Source of the DNA: Capronia americana
Lineage: Eukaryota > Ascomycota > Eurotiomycetes > Chaetothyriales > Herpotrichiellaceae
Length of the DNA: 64,000 bases
Direction: 5' to 3'
Assembly (NCBI GenBank): GCA_016110215.1
Contig: JADWQD010000020.1
Location: forward strand, 186,001-250,000
Below the pieces are notes generated by a model. That model was given only the letters and a program-made list of their open reading frames with translations. It was not told the DNA's origin and made no database searches. Positions 10,641 through 21,583 of the stretch are shown in pieces. The stretch's first letter is position 1, and every line of letters begins with the position of its first letter. Position numbers and translations under genes: made by a program.

Positions 10641-12325
10641 ATGCAGAGCGCGCACCCCCCCTCTGTCTTTTCAGGGCTGGTCACCTACTTGTTGACCTCG
10701 TTCGATGCCCTTACTTCTCAGCTCTACCAGGACACGATGGTACAACGACTGCGCGATGTGCTGCTGATGAGCTCAGTAACCTACCAGGTTGTGGCCCAGC
10801 CTAATTGCTCTCAATCTTCCGTGCCTGTGGATCTCACATGGCATCCACCCAACGACACGAACATCAACAATCTTGAATATGTCGTGAATGGGACCGGAAT
10901 CGATGGCTTCATTTTCAATTCGTCAACCACGCCCGCGTCGACATCGTACAGCACTTATAATTGGTGCAATATGCCACACGTCAGGGCCAAAGAGTATCCT
11001 CTTGTTTCTTCGGAATATACCCTCGAATATGTCGAGATTGTAAGTAGTGACCTGTTCTTCGCGATTCCTTTCCTGACATTTGCCAGATCCACCGCCACCA
11101 CAAGCGGACCCCATACGCGTCCAACGCCTTTCCGCGCGAGTCCTACGCCTGGGACTGTGACGACGAAGCGCTGTTCTACTATGGCGTCCCGCAACCTGAT
11201 GGATCCTCGGCTCAGGTGAACTGGCAGGTCTTCACTTCCCTTTCCAACCCTTTGGCACCGGAAGGCTTCAACGGGACGTGCCAGTTCCCGCAAATTACTG
11301 GCGCAGGGCTGAACGACTCTCGACAACACGGCCGCGATCTCTTTGGCGTTTACCACGACTTACTCAACTTCATCCCGTCAACCTACAACTCCTCGGCAGT
11401 CAAGTACCGTGTGACCAATAATGTCATTACGTCGCAGGTTGCTGGCCAAATTGTGGAGGGACAATATTCTGGACTCCGCAACCGACCGGTGTCCGTGCTC
11501 ATTCAGCCAGACAGCATTGATAGTCTTGAGCCGGCGTACACGTGCTCCGCAGCGAGCGACCTCTACTCTTCTTACGGAGTAGGCAGTGACACTGCGAACT
11601 GGACATTACATCTCAATGACTCGGTTTCTCTGTTCGCCAAACTTGATTCAGTCAGTGGGGTGAACTCTAGTGATTCAGGCTGGCACAATTGGTTCGATCA
11701 TTACTTCGACAATCTGTCCGCACGCCTCTGTCATCAGAAGCCACTGCCGTGCCAGATAGGCAATCCATCCAACTGCATCACGCAATCGGACGCCGAAGCA
11801 GTGTTCCGGAGAGGTCAGTATGAATACTCCTTCATCTACCGAGACAGTCCCTCGTCGTTGCCTGCGTCGACGGCGAGTTTCGGGATTTACATGGCAGAGC
11901 TGGCGCAGAACCTCCGCGATGCGGTCAATGCCACCTCTCCAGTAATCTACCGGCATAATGTTGTGAGTTCTCCCACTCTCCGCGTGGCTGCATAGTTTTT
12001 CACGTTGTTGATTGCGCCTGTACCGTCAGTCCTGCTTCATGCTAACAGAGGTTTATAGGCGCACGACGGTTCCGTGTCGCGCCTTCTTAGCATCCTGCAG
12101 GTGGATGTCATGGTCTGGCCTGGAATGGGCTCGGAGGTCGTCTTTGAATTGTACTCCCGGCAAGGCTGCTACTATATCCGGGTTCTGTGGGGTGGACAAG
12201 TGCTGAGGAGTTCAAACCCGAGTCTCGGCCTGATAGATTTGATTCCTGTGCAGACATTCTTGGCCTACATCGATGGACTGGTTGGGGTAAACGCCAGCAT
12301 GATTCCGAGCTTGTGCGGTCTCTAA
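10641..12325 (+). CDS. secreted histidine acid phosphatase (branch 2)
   Basis: There are three exons, 10641..11039, 11087..11962 and 12059..12325, all phase 0, giving about 513 residues. The second exon begins with the active-site loop I-H-R-H-H-K-R-T-P-Y-A, which matches the RHxxRxP signature whose His becomes phosphorylated. The third exon begins A-H-D-G-S, the HD proton-donor motif. At least ten N-x-S/T sequons and scattered Cys point to a glycosylated exported enzyme. Members hydrolyse phosphate monoesters, including phytate or phosphoproteins, at acid pH. The N-terminus is only moderately hydrophobic and not an ideal signal peptide, so the start could be the Met at 10738 or lie in an unseen upstream exon. 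The phosphatase identity is secure; the exact substrate is not. Confidence 0.85.
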
Positions 12326-12663
12326 CATCCGAGCTGGGCGGGTGGAGATGAGAGTTGGCTCGCCGTGGCGCGCATGGAATAGCAGACTTGGAAAACACTC
12401 TGACATAGATTCGATCCGCCGTGGAGACTGTTCTCAACGTGCCAAAGGAGGCTTTTAGTCTAAACAAATGCGACTCCCATCACAAAGGTTTCACTATCTT
12501 CAAAGGACAAGCCGTGCAATATCAACAGGAACTCCAACCCCCGGCAACGACCAATGCACCATTTCATGAACCAATCTCCCGAGGACCACAGAGAGTAAGG
12601 TGGAACAGCACAGCAGGCCCTCCCATCGAGCGCAGCCGCACACGCCATATCAAAGCAGACTCT
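12326..12663. other. convergent intergenic region
   Basis: 3' flank of the phosphatase (plus) and the Gly/Gln/His-rich gene (minus). I see nothing distinct. Confidence 0.4.
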
Positions 12664-13845
12664 TTAATAGGCCATCTGAGGCTGCTGCCCGTACCCGGCG
12701 CCCGCGTGCTGGGGATATTGTTCTTCCTCGTCCTCGTAGCCTGCGTGTTGTGGGTCTTCCTCATAATCTTCTTCACCCTCTCCCATGCCTTCACCTTGGC
12801 CGCCGTAGCCGCCCATCATGCCGGCACTGCTGCTTGCCATGTGTGACTGAGGCATCATCCCGCCGCCGTAGCCACCTTGTCCGTAGGAGGGATCTTCTTC
12901 CTCTTCTTCGCCTTCCATACCGTGTTGCATACCGCCTTGCATGCCGTGGCTGGGGTCTTGCATGCTGTGCTGCATACCGTGGCTGGGATCTTGCATGCCG
13001 TGTTGCATACCGTGGCTGGGATCTTGGTACCCGCCCTCCTCGTCCTCATACATCTCATTGTCATCGTACTGATGCTGCTGCGGGTGTTGCATGCCGCCGC
13101 CGCCCATGTAATGTCCTCCACCGTTGTGATGGCCTCCTCCGTGGTGACCATGTTCTTGCTCTTGCTCAAACGGGCTTCCGAAGTTGAACTGGAATGTCTG
13201 GCTGGGGTTGAAGGCTTGCTGGGGGTCGAAGCTGTTGGCCGGGTTGAAGCTCTGGTTGGCCGTGATGGGGATGGAGTTGTCGACATCTCCGCCGTCGGCG
13301 TGGGCCTCGCCGCCTTCAGCGTCCCCTCCGTCGGCGCTGATGCCGCTGACGGAGTTCCCTGATGCGTTGCCGCCGCCGCCACCCTGGACCGATCCTATGG
13401 AGTTACCGCTGCTGGACGATGTGCCTCCCCCGTTCTGAGAAAAACAACGAACAAGTGTTAGCAAACTGGCGAACCGCAGTGCTCAAAGAAGGTCCAGGAC
13501 CCATGTGAGACGCTAGAGTGACATACCACGTTGGTGTTGTCGCCTCCCTTCTGGTTGTTCGAGGTGGGCCCGATCGACTGATCACCGCCCGTCAACTGTT
13601 GGTCACCCTGTGTTCCTGTTAGCAAGGAGTCTCCAGAGGGGGAGAGAGACCGAGATGCACGACTTCGGACGGCATCGATCTGGCTCAGAGAGACTGACTG
13701 TCTTGTTCTGGTTGGAGTTGGAGTTGTTGGAATCCGCGCTGGAATCGGAGGTAGAGTTCGAACTGGAATTGGCATCGGCTGAAGCTGACGAGTCGCCGCC
13801 GCCGCCGAGGCCGAGGAAGTCGCCGGCAAGACCTAGCCAAGCCAT
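12664..13845 (-). CDS. low-complexity acidic Gly/Gln/His/Met-rich protein with tandem repeats
   Basis: There are three exons: 13845..13699, 13607..13527 and 13434..12664, all phase 0, giving about 332 residues. The first donor is GTCAGT, which is uncommon. I do not recognise the protein. It opens with a short hydrophobic turn (MAWLGLAGDFLGLGGGG), then a Ser/Asn/Asp-rich stretch and a Gly/Ser/Asn linker. Next comes a run of FNP/FDP motifs (S-F-N-P, S-F-D-P, A-F-N-P), then His/Gly- and Met/Gln-rich sequence. An 11-residue repeat of the type D-P-S-H-G-M-Q-(H/G)-x-M-Q occurs three times (DNA about 12919-13027). It ends in Glu/Asp/Tyr-rich sequence. There are no membrane segments or folded domains and almost no Cys or Trp. 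It is probably intrinsically disordered. A TATA-like GGGATATAAGGG lies about 150 bp upstream. One of five such genes in this 17-kb block. Confidence 0.8.
12919..13027 (-). repeat. in-frame tandem repeat, unit of about 33 bp
   Basis: Three near-identical copies encode D-P-S-H-G-M-Q-H-G-M-Q and variants inside the Gly/Gln/His-rich gene. The unit length is a multiple of three, so copy-number change would keep the frame. Confidence 0.75.
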
Positions 13846-14791
13846 TTTATGTGGAGGGTGGATAAAGGTGGATAGAACTCGAAGAGGATAGTATTGCAAA
13901 GTGGTGAAGAGCTGAAGTTGTAGAGGCTGTTGCTGTTGCTGCTCTTGTTGCTGTTGTTGCTGTGAGTGACGATGATACGCGGGTTTCCTGCTGCCCTTAT
14001 ATCCCAGAGGTCTGCTTGGAGAGCTTCTAAAAATTGAAGGTACCCGTTACGGCTGACCGAGTCTCGACGGCGGAATCCAAAGGCCCTCCAGCCTCACCCC
14101 GGCCGAGAGGGTGACCAGAACGGGTACACGGTACACCCAATTTTAGACGTTCGCCATAGCATAGTAATCTCGGGTGTTATTCTGTGGGTGAGAAGTCGCA
14201 CCGCCTCGCTACAGACGCTCAGCCCAGACACCATCTGGCCCGGATCGATATTGGGAGGTGCTAGTAGTAGAGTGACTGCGACCGATTTAGTCGCCAGGGT
14301 CAGGCCTGGCGTGGCCCACTTTTCCATGTGCACCCCCTCCAGTAATGGCTCCTGTCTCGGCACGCGGGTGGATCCCAAACCCCCCCCCACCAACTCCCCC
14401 CTTCGGGCTGGTTTATGATGACAGCTTAAAAAGGGCCATGCCACCAACTATTTTGAGCTAGGGCATAATCAATGACTCGTCGGCTTCTCGAGCTTACTGG
14501 ATACACGTGTGTACGAAAGTAGGTCCCGGTCCCAGTCTCCATCTCGACTGCGGCGCCTCCGCAGTCGCACCGAGCTTCGACGACTGAGCCTCGTCTAGCT
14601 CGGCCAACCCTTGGCGCTTTGGGGTTTCGCCACCTGAGGCAGGACGTTGTTTTTCATCTGCAAGGTATCCTTAGGGCTGCATGGCAAACTTTCAAACACC
14701 ACCACACTCCAAACCCCGTCACCGTCGAACCCAAGAAATTGAACAGCGACGACATCGACACCCGATGAATTGAAGTCGAAGGAACTGAGAA
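13846..14791. promoter_or_regulatory. divergent promoter region between two low-complexity genes
   Basis: This 946-bp region serves the minus-strand Gly/Gln/His-rich gene and the plus-strand Tyr/Glu-rich gene. It contains a CTG/TTG trinucleotide-rich patch (about 13926-13962) and a TATA-like element on the minus strand near 13996-14002. A C-rich run lies near 14378-14400. No gene is seen. Confidence 0.5.
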
Positions 14792-16147
14792 ATGCCAGAC
14801 GAGCACTGGCGTGCTGAAATACACGAAACCGCTTTGCTGTTGGCGGCCGTTGCGAGCGGCGACAGATCCCGGGTGGTCAAGCAGTTGACAGACTACCTTT
14901 TGGCCAAGAACGACGGGAATCAGGATCCCGCTGATGGAGCGCTCGGGGAGGAACAAGAGCACTATGAGGAAGACCAAGAGTTCGGCGAGACCTACGGCGA
15001 GGATGGAGAGCAGTATGGGTATGAAAACGACGAGTATCAGCACGACGGCGGCTACAACAACGAGGAATATGAAGCCGAGGACTACCCTGCAGCTCATGAC
15101 GGCTATCAAGGCGAGGCTTATATGTCTGGCGCGTACAATGAAGCTGATGAGGGCGATGATACGTACAACAAAGAAGCCTACGGCGGGGAATATGACTACG
15201 AAAACAACTACAACGCGACGACATATGCGAGGCATGATCCGTCGGGCGCGGAGGCATACAAGAATGGAACCAATACGGGGATTGGCGATGAATACGACGA
15301 GAACTCCTACTATCAGGATCAACAGTACGACCCAGCATACTATGAGCATGATGCCAATGCTTATGGGGGACAAAATGATCCCGAGTGGAACGGAGAAGGC
15401 GGTCAGTACCCAGGCCAAGACGGTGCAATCTCTTATGGTGGAGGTGAGTGGTCTCAAGAGGCGGATTACGGACTACGCTCAGATGACCGAATACAGGCCA
15501 TCGATGAAGTCGATAACTACGGAGCCGAGCAATGGGATCCGGACGAAACATACCCGTACCTGCACGACGACGCCTATGGCACGGAGGATCCCGGGTACAC
15601 CGAAGAGCAAGAGAATGCAGAATCAAGTGCGTTATATCATGAGATTCAGGTGTACCCCGATCCGGATGACCCATCTCCCGTGTATGCTCCCCTCCCCATC
15701 GAGCGACATCAGTCACAAAGACAACAGCCGTATCCGGATGATGATCGGCTCCCCTATATTATTACGACAGAGCCGCCGCCTGAATACTCTGAGGTGCAGC
15801 ACGAGGTGGCACCGAGGACACCTATTGGAATTGCACCCAGTGTTCAGGAAATCGAGAGCAGGGGCGCACCAGGGCACGTGAATGGGGCATCCATGCATCT
15901 CCCTCGGGAATACGAAAACGGAGCTGGCGGTCAGTCTGGCGCCCGGGAGCTTACACCAGATGATGACGAAGATGCAGCGTGGGAAGATGAACGATGCAGA
16001 GAGGACGAAGACTTGTTCTCTCCGACCTCGCCGGGGGCCGGAGACCTCCAGTTCAACCCTCTCAGCCAACTCTACGCGGGGCCGCGACTTGCCATGCCTA
16101 TGCCACCAATGGCACGGAGCAGGTTTAGGTCGAGCTGGGAGCAGTAG
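14792..16147 (+). CDS. acidic Tyr/Glu/Asp/Gly-rich disordered protein
   Basis: A single exon of 451 residues; start ATG at 14792. I do not recognise the family. Residues ~5-40 look like an ordered amphipathic helical segment (E-H-W-R-A-E-I-H-E-T-A-L-L-L-A-A-V). Some 250 residues follow that are dominated by Glu, Asp, Tyr, Gly and Asn with repeated E-Y-E / D-E-Y / Y-G-G patterns. The next part is a Pro-rich segment with PPPEYSE, which resembles a PPxY WW-ligand or ESCRT/ubiquitin-ligase docking motif, and the protein ends in a basic, Met/Pro-rich tail. It has no Cys and no membrane helix. The net charge is strongly negative. It is divergent from the previous disordered-protein gene. Role unknown; a scaffold, stress or condensate-forming protein is only speculation. 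Confidence 0.8.
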   Translation: MPDEHWRAEIHETALLLAAVASGDRSRVVKQLTDYLLAKNDGNQDPADGALGEEQEHYEEDQEFGETYGEDGEQYGYENDEYQHDGGYNNEEYEAEDYPAAHDGYQGEAYMSGAYNEADEGDDTYNKEAYGGEYDYENNYNATTYARHDPSGAEAYKNGTNTGIGDEYDENSYYQDQQYDPAYYEHDANAYGGQNDPEWNGEGGQYPGQDGAISYGGGEWSQEADYGLRSDDRIQAIDEVDNYGAEQWDPDETYPYLHDDAYGTEDPGYTEEQENAESSALYHEIQVYPDPDDPSPVYAPLPIERHQSQRQQPYPDDDRLPYIITTEPPPEYSEVQHEVAPRTPIGIAPSVQEIESRGAPGHVNGASMHLPREYENGAGGQSGARELTPDDDEDAAWEDERCREDEDLFSPTSPGAGDLQFNPLSQLYAGPRLAMPMPPMARSRFRSSWEQ

Positions 16148-17169
16148 ATGCATTTCGGTCTCCGGTAGACTGATTCGTGCCGACTTGTTAGAATGGAACA
16201 TTTCTTCGTAAAACAGCATTGTTTCCTGTTTGGTCACTGGAACGAGACGTTTCGGCTGTAAGCAAGTCAGCCTGCTGCTTCGATCCCAAACCCGGTGCGC
16301 GTGCAAACTAGGTCGACAGCAGGGGCCTGGAACTGGAAGCTAGCGCCCCCCAGAACGGCAAGTCCACTACATCACAGCCATGTGGTTCTTGATTTCCTCG
16401 CCAGCAGGCCATGTACACGGACGGGTGACTCTGGTTGGCTCGTACAGGAACATAAGCCTCGGGGTGAGCAGCCAGGGGTGTCCGTGAAAATAGATGTAAT
16501 GACTCCCGCCCACCGGTCCACCTATGACCTTCCAGGGGCATCAGCCTTCCCGGTTATCAAGGGCCTCGGCATCGGGGATAAGACAAAAGGCTTGATCCCG
16601 GAAATAGCTTAGCACGCCACGGTCGGGCAAGCCAGGCGGCAGTCCAGGGGGGAGAAGCTTATCGACTTGCTTAAACCAACTCTGTGACCGGCCCCCTGCT
16701 AAATATGGAGACTTCTCTTGCTTCGGCGCCTCTAATCTTGGCGTCTCTGGCCACTAACCACCCCGGAAACGGCATCATGCGCCTCCTATCAAAGCAGTGC
16801 TTGCTTACACAGTACAGTACCTGCCAACTTTGTACACAGCAAAGAATCCTTCGCCGCAGCTGCTGGCGTCGGAACATCTCCACGCTGCGGTCGCCAAGGG
16901 CAGCATGAGCATGGCACAGCAGAAATAGGAGCGTGCTGAGTGACTGGCTGGATTGGGACAAGTCTGGGTGATGGTCCTGCGCAAGCCTTCCAATCTTTGT
17001 GCTCCATAAGACTTGGAGACAAAGCACCTATCCAAACACGCGTCATTGAAGAACAAGACTTTATGCTGCCAATATTTGATTAACTTCACTCTCGCTTGAC
17101 AGTGGTTCTTGTTCCGGCCTGCACATCCATCCCTTCATTAGCCCCCAAGACGTACACCTTCCATCCACC
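16148..17169. promoter_or_regulatory. intergenic, upstream of the Tyr-rich gene
   Basis: About 1 kb between two plus-strand genes. No gene-like frame; it presumably holds the promoter of the gene at 17170. Confidence 0.4.
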
Positions 17170-18204
17170 ATGTCATACTATTACAACGACCACAGCAACT
17201 ACCATTACGACGGCTATAACAACAACAACTGGAACGGAGATTACAGCGAGGGCTACGACGACTCATACTACTATGACGACTATTGGTACGACGACAGCTA
17301 CTATGATGGATATTATGACGAGGGCTACGGCGACATGAACGATCAAGGCTACGGGGGCGATTACTCCGGGCAATCATACCATCATTACGATGAAAGCAAC
17401 AGCCACCAATATGGAGGTGGATATGAAGGCGGGTATGGAGGCGGGTATGGGGACCAGCACGTCGGTGCCGGAATGCACAGTGGCTACAATTCGCAATACC
17501 CAGCTGATGGCAGCCAGGCCTGGTAAGGTGCGAGAGTACGAACACTATGAACACGGCTGGTGCTAATTCTCCATCCCAGGCAGACCACCACAACCCAGAT
17601 ATCGAGGAGTGTCAGTTCCGCCCAGCACAGCCATGAGTACCAGCAGGCGGCTTTCCACGATCATGCATATGCCGCAGTCCCAGCGCCGTCATTAATACCA
17701 ACAACACCGCACGCACCCTCAGCATATATGGCTTCTCCAGTGCCTCCGGTGCTGCCAGTCATGCCAGTCCTTCCGACTCCAACACCGCCAGTTATGCCTG
17801 TGCTTCCAGCCCCTGTACCGCCCACTTTCGCTTCCCCTCAACCTCTTCGATCAGTCACTCCATATCCAATGGGCTCCGACGGCTCTTCGCGAGCGATGAA
17901 CCTCAACCGCGATCATCAGCTTACCTTGCAGCCCGCAAACTCGCCTTCTATGCCGGCGAAGTCAGCAACACCCACGGAATCATTCTTTCACAACCTCTTC
18001 TGGAGGAGTCCTGGCAAATCTCGAGCTGGCAACGGTCCCACGACGCCAGTGAGGGGACCGACTCCTCAGAGGCTCCCTCCCAGCCCGCGGATGACCCCGC
18101 CAGCGCTCAAACCTCCGCCTTTGGGTCCTGGCAGTTCTCCCAGGCTCGGTTACGATGTGAGGCAGCCGGCGGGCATTGGATTTCTAGCACCTTCTCCAGC
18201 GTGA
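17170..18204 (+). CDS. Tyr/Gly/Asp-rich prion-like N-terminus with Pro-rich C-terminus
   Basis: There are two exons, 17170..17522 and 17580..18204, with a 57-nt phase-2 intron, giving 325 residues. I do not recognise the protein. Residues 1-118 are a very biased Tyr/Asp/Gly/Asn/Ser/His tract (over a quarter Tyr), similar in composition to prion-like or condensate-forming domains. The second exon switches to Pro/Val/Met/Thr-rich sequence with P-V-L-P-V-M-P-V-L-P type repeats. It then has several S-P and T-P sites (possible MAPK/CDK sites) and a basic Pro-rich end. There are no Cys, no membrane helix and no signal peptide. The frame choice for exon 2 rests on its clean composition and the in-frame splice; the other two frames stop early. 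Confidence 0.75.
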
Positions 18205-19171
18205 TTGTTCAGGGGATTATGGTTTCGGTTTGGCGCTCGTAAATTATGTACAGTTCAGGCATCAATAAAAATACATAGATATTACCCTTGTTTCCTACGA
18301 CCACATAACGTGATATTGATACAAGTGCCTTATCAGATTGGCTCAAACCAGGGACTTTTACCCACCACACGCGAATCGCGAAGCATGGATCAGTCGTCAA
18401 TGCGAGAGCAGTAGAGAGAGATTACATGAAGGCAATAGATCCTGAGCACAGATTGTGTCCATCCCGGACCATGCCAGATGCCTTGTATTCCAATAGAAGT
18501 GGCGTCAAACAAACAGGCGTCTGATCGACCGTAGATGAAACTCCCCGAAGACAAAGGGACAAAAGAAGCCGAGCGTCGAGAGTAGAAAGAAGGGGAAGGA
18601 GCGCCGCTCTGGCATGCTGCATATCGATAGGGTTAGGCTCGAAATCAACGGGCGGCGAAGCTGGTCCAGAAGCGGATAACATGCAGGCGTCCTAAAATAA
18701 GCATGGTTGGTCAGTGGGTTTATATTCGAAGCAAGCGACTCGTGTATTTTTGGTGGGTGGATGATACTGGTGGCGAAAGTGGCCCCCTCCTCCAACCCCC
18801 CCTCCTCCCCTCTTGTACGGCGAAGTCGATGGACACCACGTCGGACTCTCCATCCACCGCAGGGCCGGGCTGGGGAAGGCTGTATGTATAGCACTAGGAC
18901 AGTGAGCTTGCGGCATGCGCCTTGCACGATCGGGGTATCCGCAGCACAGGCCAGAGTCTGATTATTTGTCTGTTACCTATGTTTAATCCCGCTCTGTGCA
19001 TTCTCGTTCCTGCATTTTCCTTTGTTGCACACTCTCTTGCATACTAGTCACTCTTTACGAGGTTCCGACTTCACCACCACAGTCACTCTTTACATTCTTG
19101 CCCGAGAGATACCGTCATTGACGCTTCCCTGCGTCGTCTCAGTTTGAGCCGTCCTCGGCCGGGGGTTTGCG
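18205..19171. promoter_or_regulatory. intergenic, upstream of the SUR7-like gene
   Basis: No gene is seen. Two overlapping minus-strand frames (18422-18927) are Arg/Pro/Ser-rich and look like noise. The promoter of the SUR7-like gene must lie here. Confidence 0.4.
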
Positions 19172-20393
19172 ATGCGGTTTCCACCCTTGCTGACGCTGCT
19201 CTCAGCGCTGGCGTCTACTGCCCTGATGTTCATGGTGTTACTGGCAGGATACACCACGTCGACGCTTCCGACCTTGGACATGTTCACAGTGAGTGGGAGT
19301 CTTTCCGTGGCCGGGATGCTGGCTGACATGGTATCATCAGATCAGCGCCGCTCAGATAGCAAATACCGAGTTCAACAATGGCACTGGTAATGGTGAGGAC
19401 CTCTCCATGTTGTCGTCGCATTGCGATCTCCTTGTCGAGGAAACCATCTTACTGACACCGCGCTTGGGCGAGCATCAGGCTGCAATTGTGCCGAGATCGT
19501 CAACGGAACGCTCACCATCAACGGCACCGCCGTCATCAATGGCACGCTGTCGGTGGGCACGGCAAAGCTCGACATCGCTCCGTACTACTCGGTCTTCACC
19601 ATCAACTACTGCGAGGGCAGCTATCTGCCGAACGCCACGGATCCCAGTGGATCAGCAGTTCTCACCCACTGCGAAAAGCCATCGCTGGCTCGGCACTTCA
19701 ATCTCGTCGACATCATCGAGGACGCCATCAAGCGGGCGGGTCAAGCGCTGGGCGTCGAACTCTCGCTGTCGGACCTGGACTGGCCGCAAGGGATCACCAA
19801 TGCGTTCACGTACGTGAATTCGGCGGGCTCTGCCTTTATCGGCATCTTTCTCGTGGGACTTGCGTCTCTCATTCTAGCGACATTAGCGGCGTTTTTGAGT
19901 CTTTTCCGGGCAACCAGGGCCACGGCGAAATTCTTGTTCATTACTTCTGTGGTAAGTGCCTCCTCGATACAGCATGGGCGTTTCCGATTCTGATGGTTGC
20001 AAAAAGATTGCATTGTTAGCACTGACGATTTGTTCGGGCATTGCGACTGCCATTGTGACGATTGTTGTGAATGGAATCAACGCCAACGGGGACGATATTG
20101 GTTTGACGGCATCGCAAGGGAACTACTTCATCGCGATGATATGGATTTCGGTCGCCCTTTTATTCATCTCGACCTTGACAACGACGGCCACGCTGTGTAT
20201 CGGATCCAGTCGCCGAACACACGCCCCGCTAAGACAGTACGAGGGGTACGATATGCCGCCGATGGGCAGGAGAAAGCCAGTTCCCTACTACATCTACCCC
20301 CCCGACTCCCGGGACTGGGACGGCTATTCGTCACGGCGCACGCTTGTCAACGACGACAGAGAGTACAACCAGTACGGGGATGAGTTTAGATAA
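19172..20393 (+). CDS. SUR7/PalI-like four-TM plasma membrane protein
   Basis: There are four exons: 19172..19288, 19341..19392, 19479..19951 and 20007..20393, with consistent phases, giving 342 residues. The layout matches the SUR7/PalI family. TM1 is at the N-terminus. A ~150-residue extracellular loop follows, with a C-x-C near its start, several N-x-S/T sites and the motif Y-Y-S-V-F-T-I-N-Y-C. TM2 is about 205-227, and two more TMs lie in the last exon. The C-terminal tail is cytosolic, with Tyr and Arg. Known members organise eisosome/MCC plasma-membrane domains (SUR7) or act in pH sensing (PalI); which applies here cannot be told. It sits among the low-complexity genes, so a membrane partner role for them is a thought, not evidence. 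Confidence 0.85.
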
Positions 20394-20580
20394 TACAGCA
20401 AAGCAGCGGGCTAGTTAATAGCTGATATTGGAAGATTGCCTTGGCGGATCAGCAAGGCATTAATGCAGCGTATGTACATACATGACAAAAATTCTTAATC
20501 TTGGACAATTCATAATTTATTCAGCGGGTTGCGCATAGACAGACGTGACACTACACCAGGAAGTATATGCGAGGAACGCC

Positions 20581-20628
20581 GCCATTGCCATTGCCATTGC
20601 CATTGCCATTGCCATTGCCGTTGCCATT
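20581..20628. repeat. hexanucleotide microsatellite (GCCATT)8
   Basis: Eight consecutive GCCATT units, one of them GCCGTT. On the minus strand it would read as Trp-Gln dipeptides within a 107-codon frame (20510-20833), which I do not accept as a gene. Confidence 0.9.
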
Positions 20629-21380
20629 GCTGTTTGCATCTTGCACGGGGTTGACAATAGGCTGTGTCTAGCCACCTGTGTTTTGTGATCTTACCATACT
20701 GGCACTGTGCTTCACCGGGCCACAAACGTTCGGCTTCCGCAGAGATATCGCCGTGACTAAGTTGGAGACGGCCATAAGATGATGGTAAGGCGCAGCTCAC
20801 ATCAACTGCTGCGCATACTCCGTAGCGGTACAAGGTACACAGCTGAGCTTCATACTGAGTACCGGCCCTGGTAATGAATTATCAAAGCGTTCCTCATTAG
20901 CTCACAGCTTGAACGAAGGCACCTACCAGGCATCCAACCCCGCGGCTTCAAACAAACACATGGGGCCCGGCGTTTGGCAGTCAGTAGACGGTGAGAAAAT
21001 AGTACGAGTAAACCAGAAATTCAAACGCGGCGGGGTGGGCCCCGCCCGCGCCAAGGCTGACGCCCCCACACTACTTCACTTATTTCTGGGCAGATTTCCA
21101 ATCACACGAGAGCGCGCTCTCGCCTGTTCGACCAGGGCCCGCACGCCTGTTATCTTGGCACACTACTAAGCTCACCAAGCCTCCATGGCGATGGATTGGA
21201 AAGAGAGGAGCCAAATTCAGAAACGGCCCAGCAAACCACTAGCGCCCGCCCATACGCCCCAGCGAGAGGTGGGGACAGAAGAGTTCGGACGACCCAACCC
21301 CTGTTCGCGCTCGGACGCACACAGTCTCCCTCCGGTTAGATTGGAACGCTCCGTGACGCTGCGGTCGGTCGGGCCTACTA

Positions 21381-21583
21381 GTACAAGTAAGTACCGCCTA
21401 GTTACGTACATATCTCGAACGCTTACTCGTTCGTTTTCTCTTACGCAGTACGAGTAGAGTACTAATTCCTCAGTACGAGGTACGCAGTACCTACTCAGTA
21501 CCCCTACAGGTAATTAGTTACTGGCGATCGATCTTACCCGCATGCACATATTCGCACATTTGCATACTGTGGTACTGTGGTAC
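21381..21583. repeat. GTAC-dense low-complexity segment
   Basis: The palindrome GTAC occurs eleven times in about 200 bp, often as CAGTACGAG, CAGTACCT or GGTACT. About one is expected in random sequence of that length. There is no regular period, so this is not a simple tandem array. Confidence 0.7.

Noticed and set aside
13610..13891. Frames on the strand opposite the Gly/Gln/His-rich gene and the other low-complexity genes
   Set aside because: Biased codon runs in low-complexity genes open long antisense frames; these are shadows of the real exons.
20510..20833. Minus-strand frame encoding a Trp-Gln dipeptide run
   Set aside because: The dipeptides are a by-product of the GCCATT microsatellite. 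Flanking residues show no coding character.
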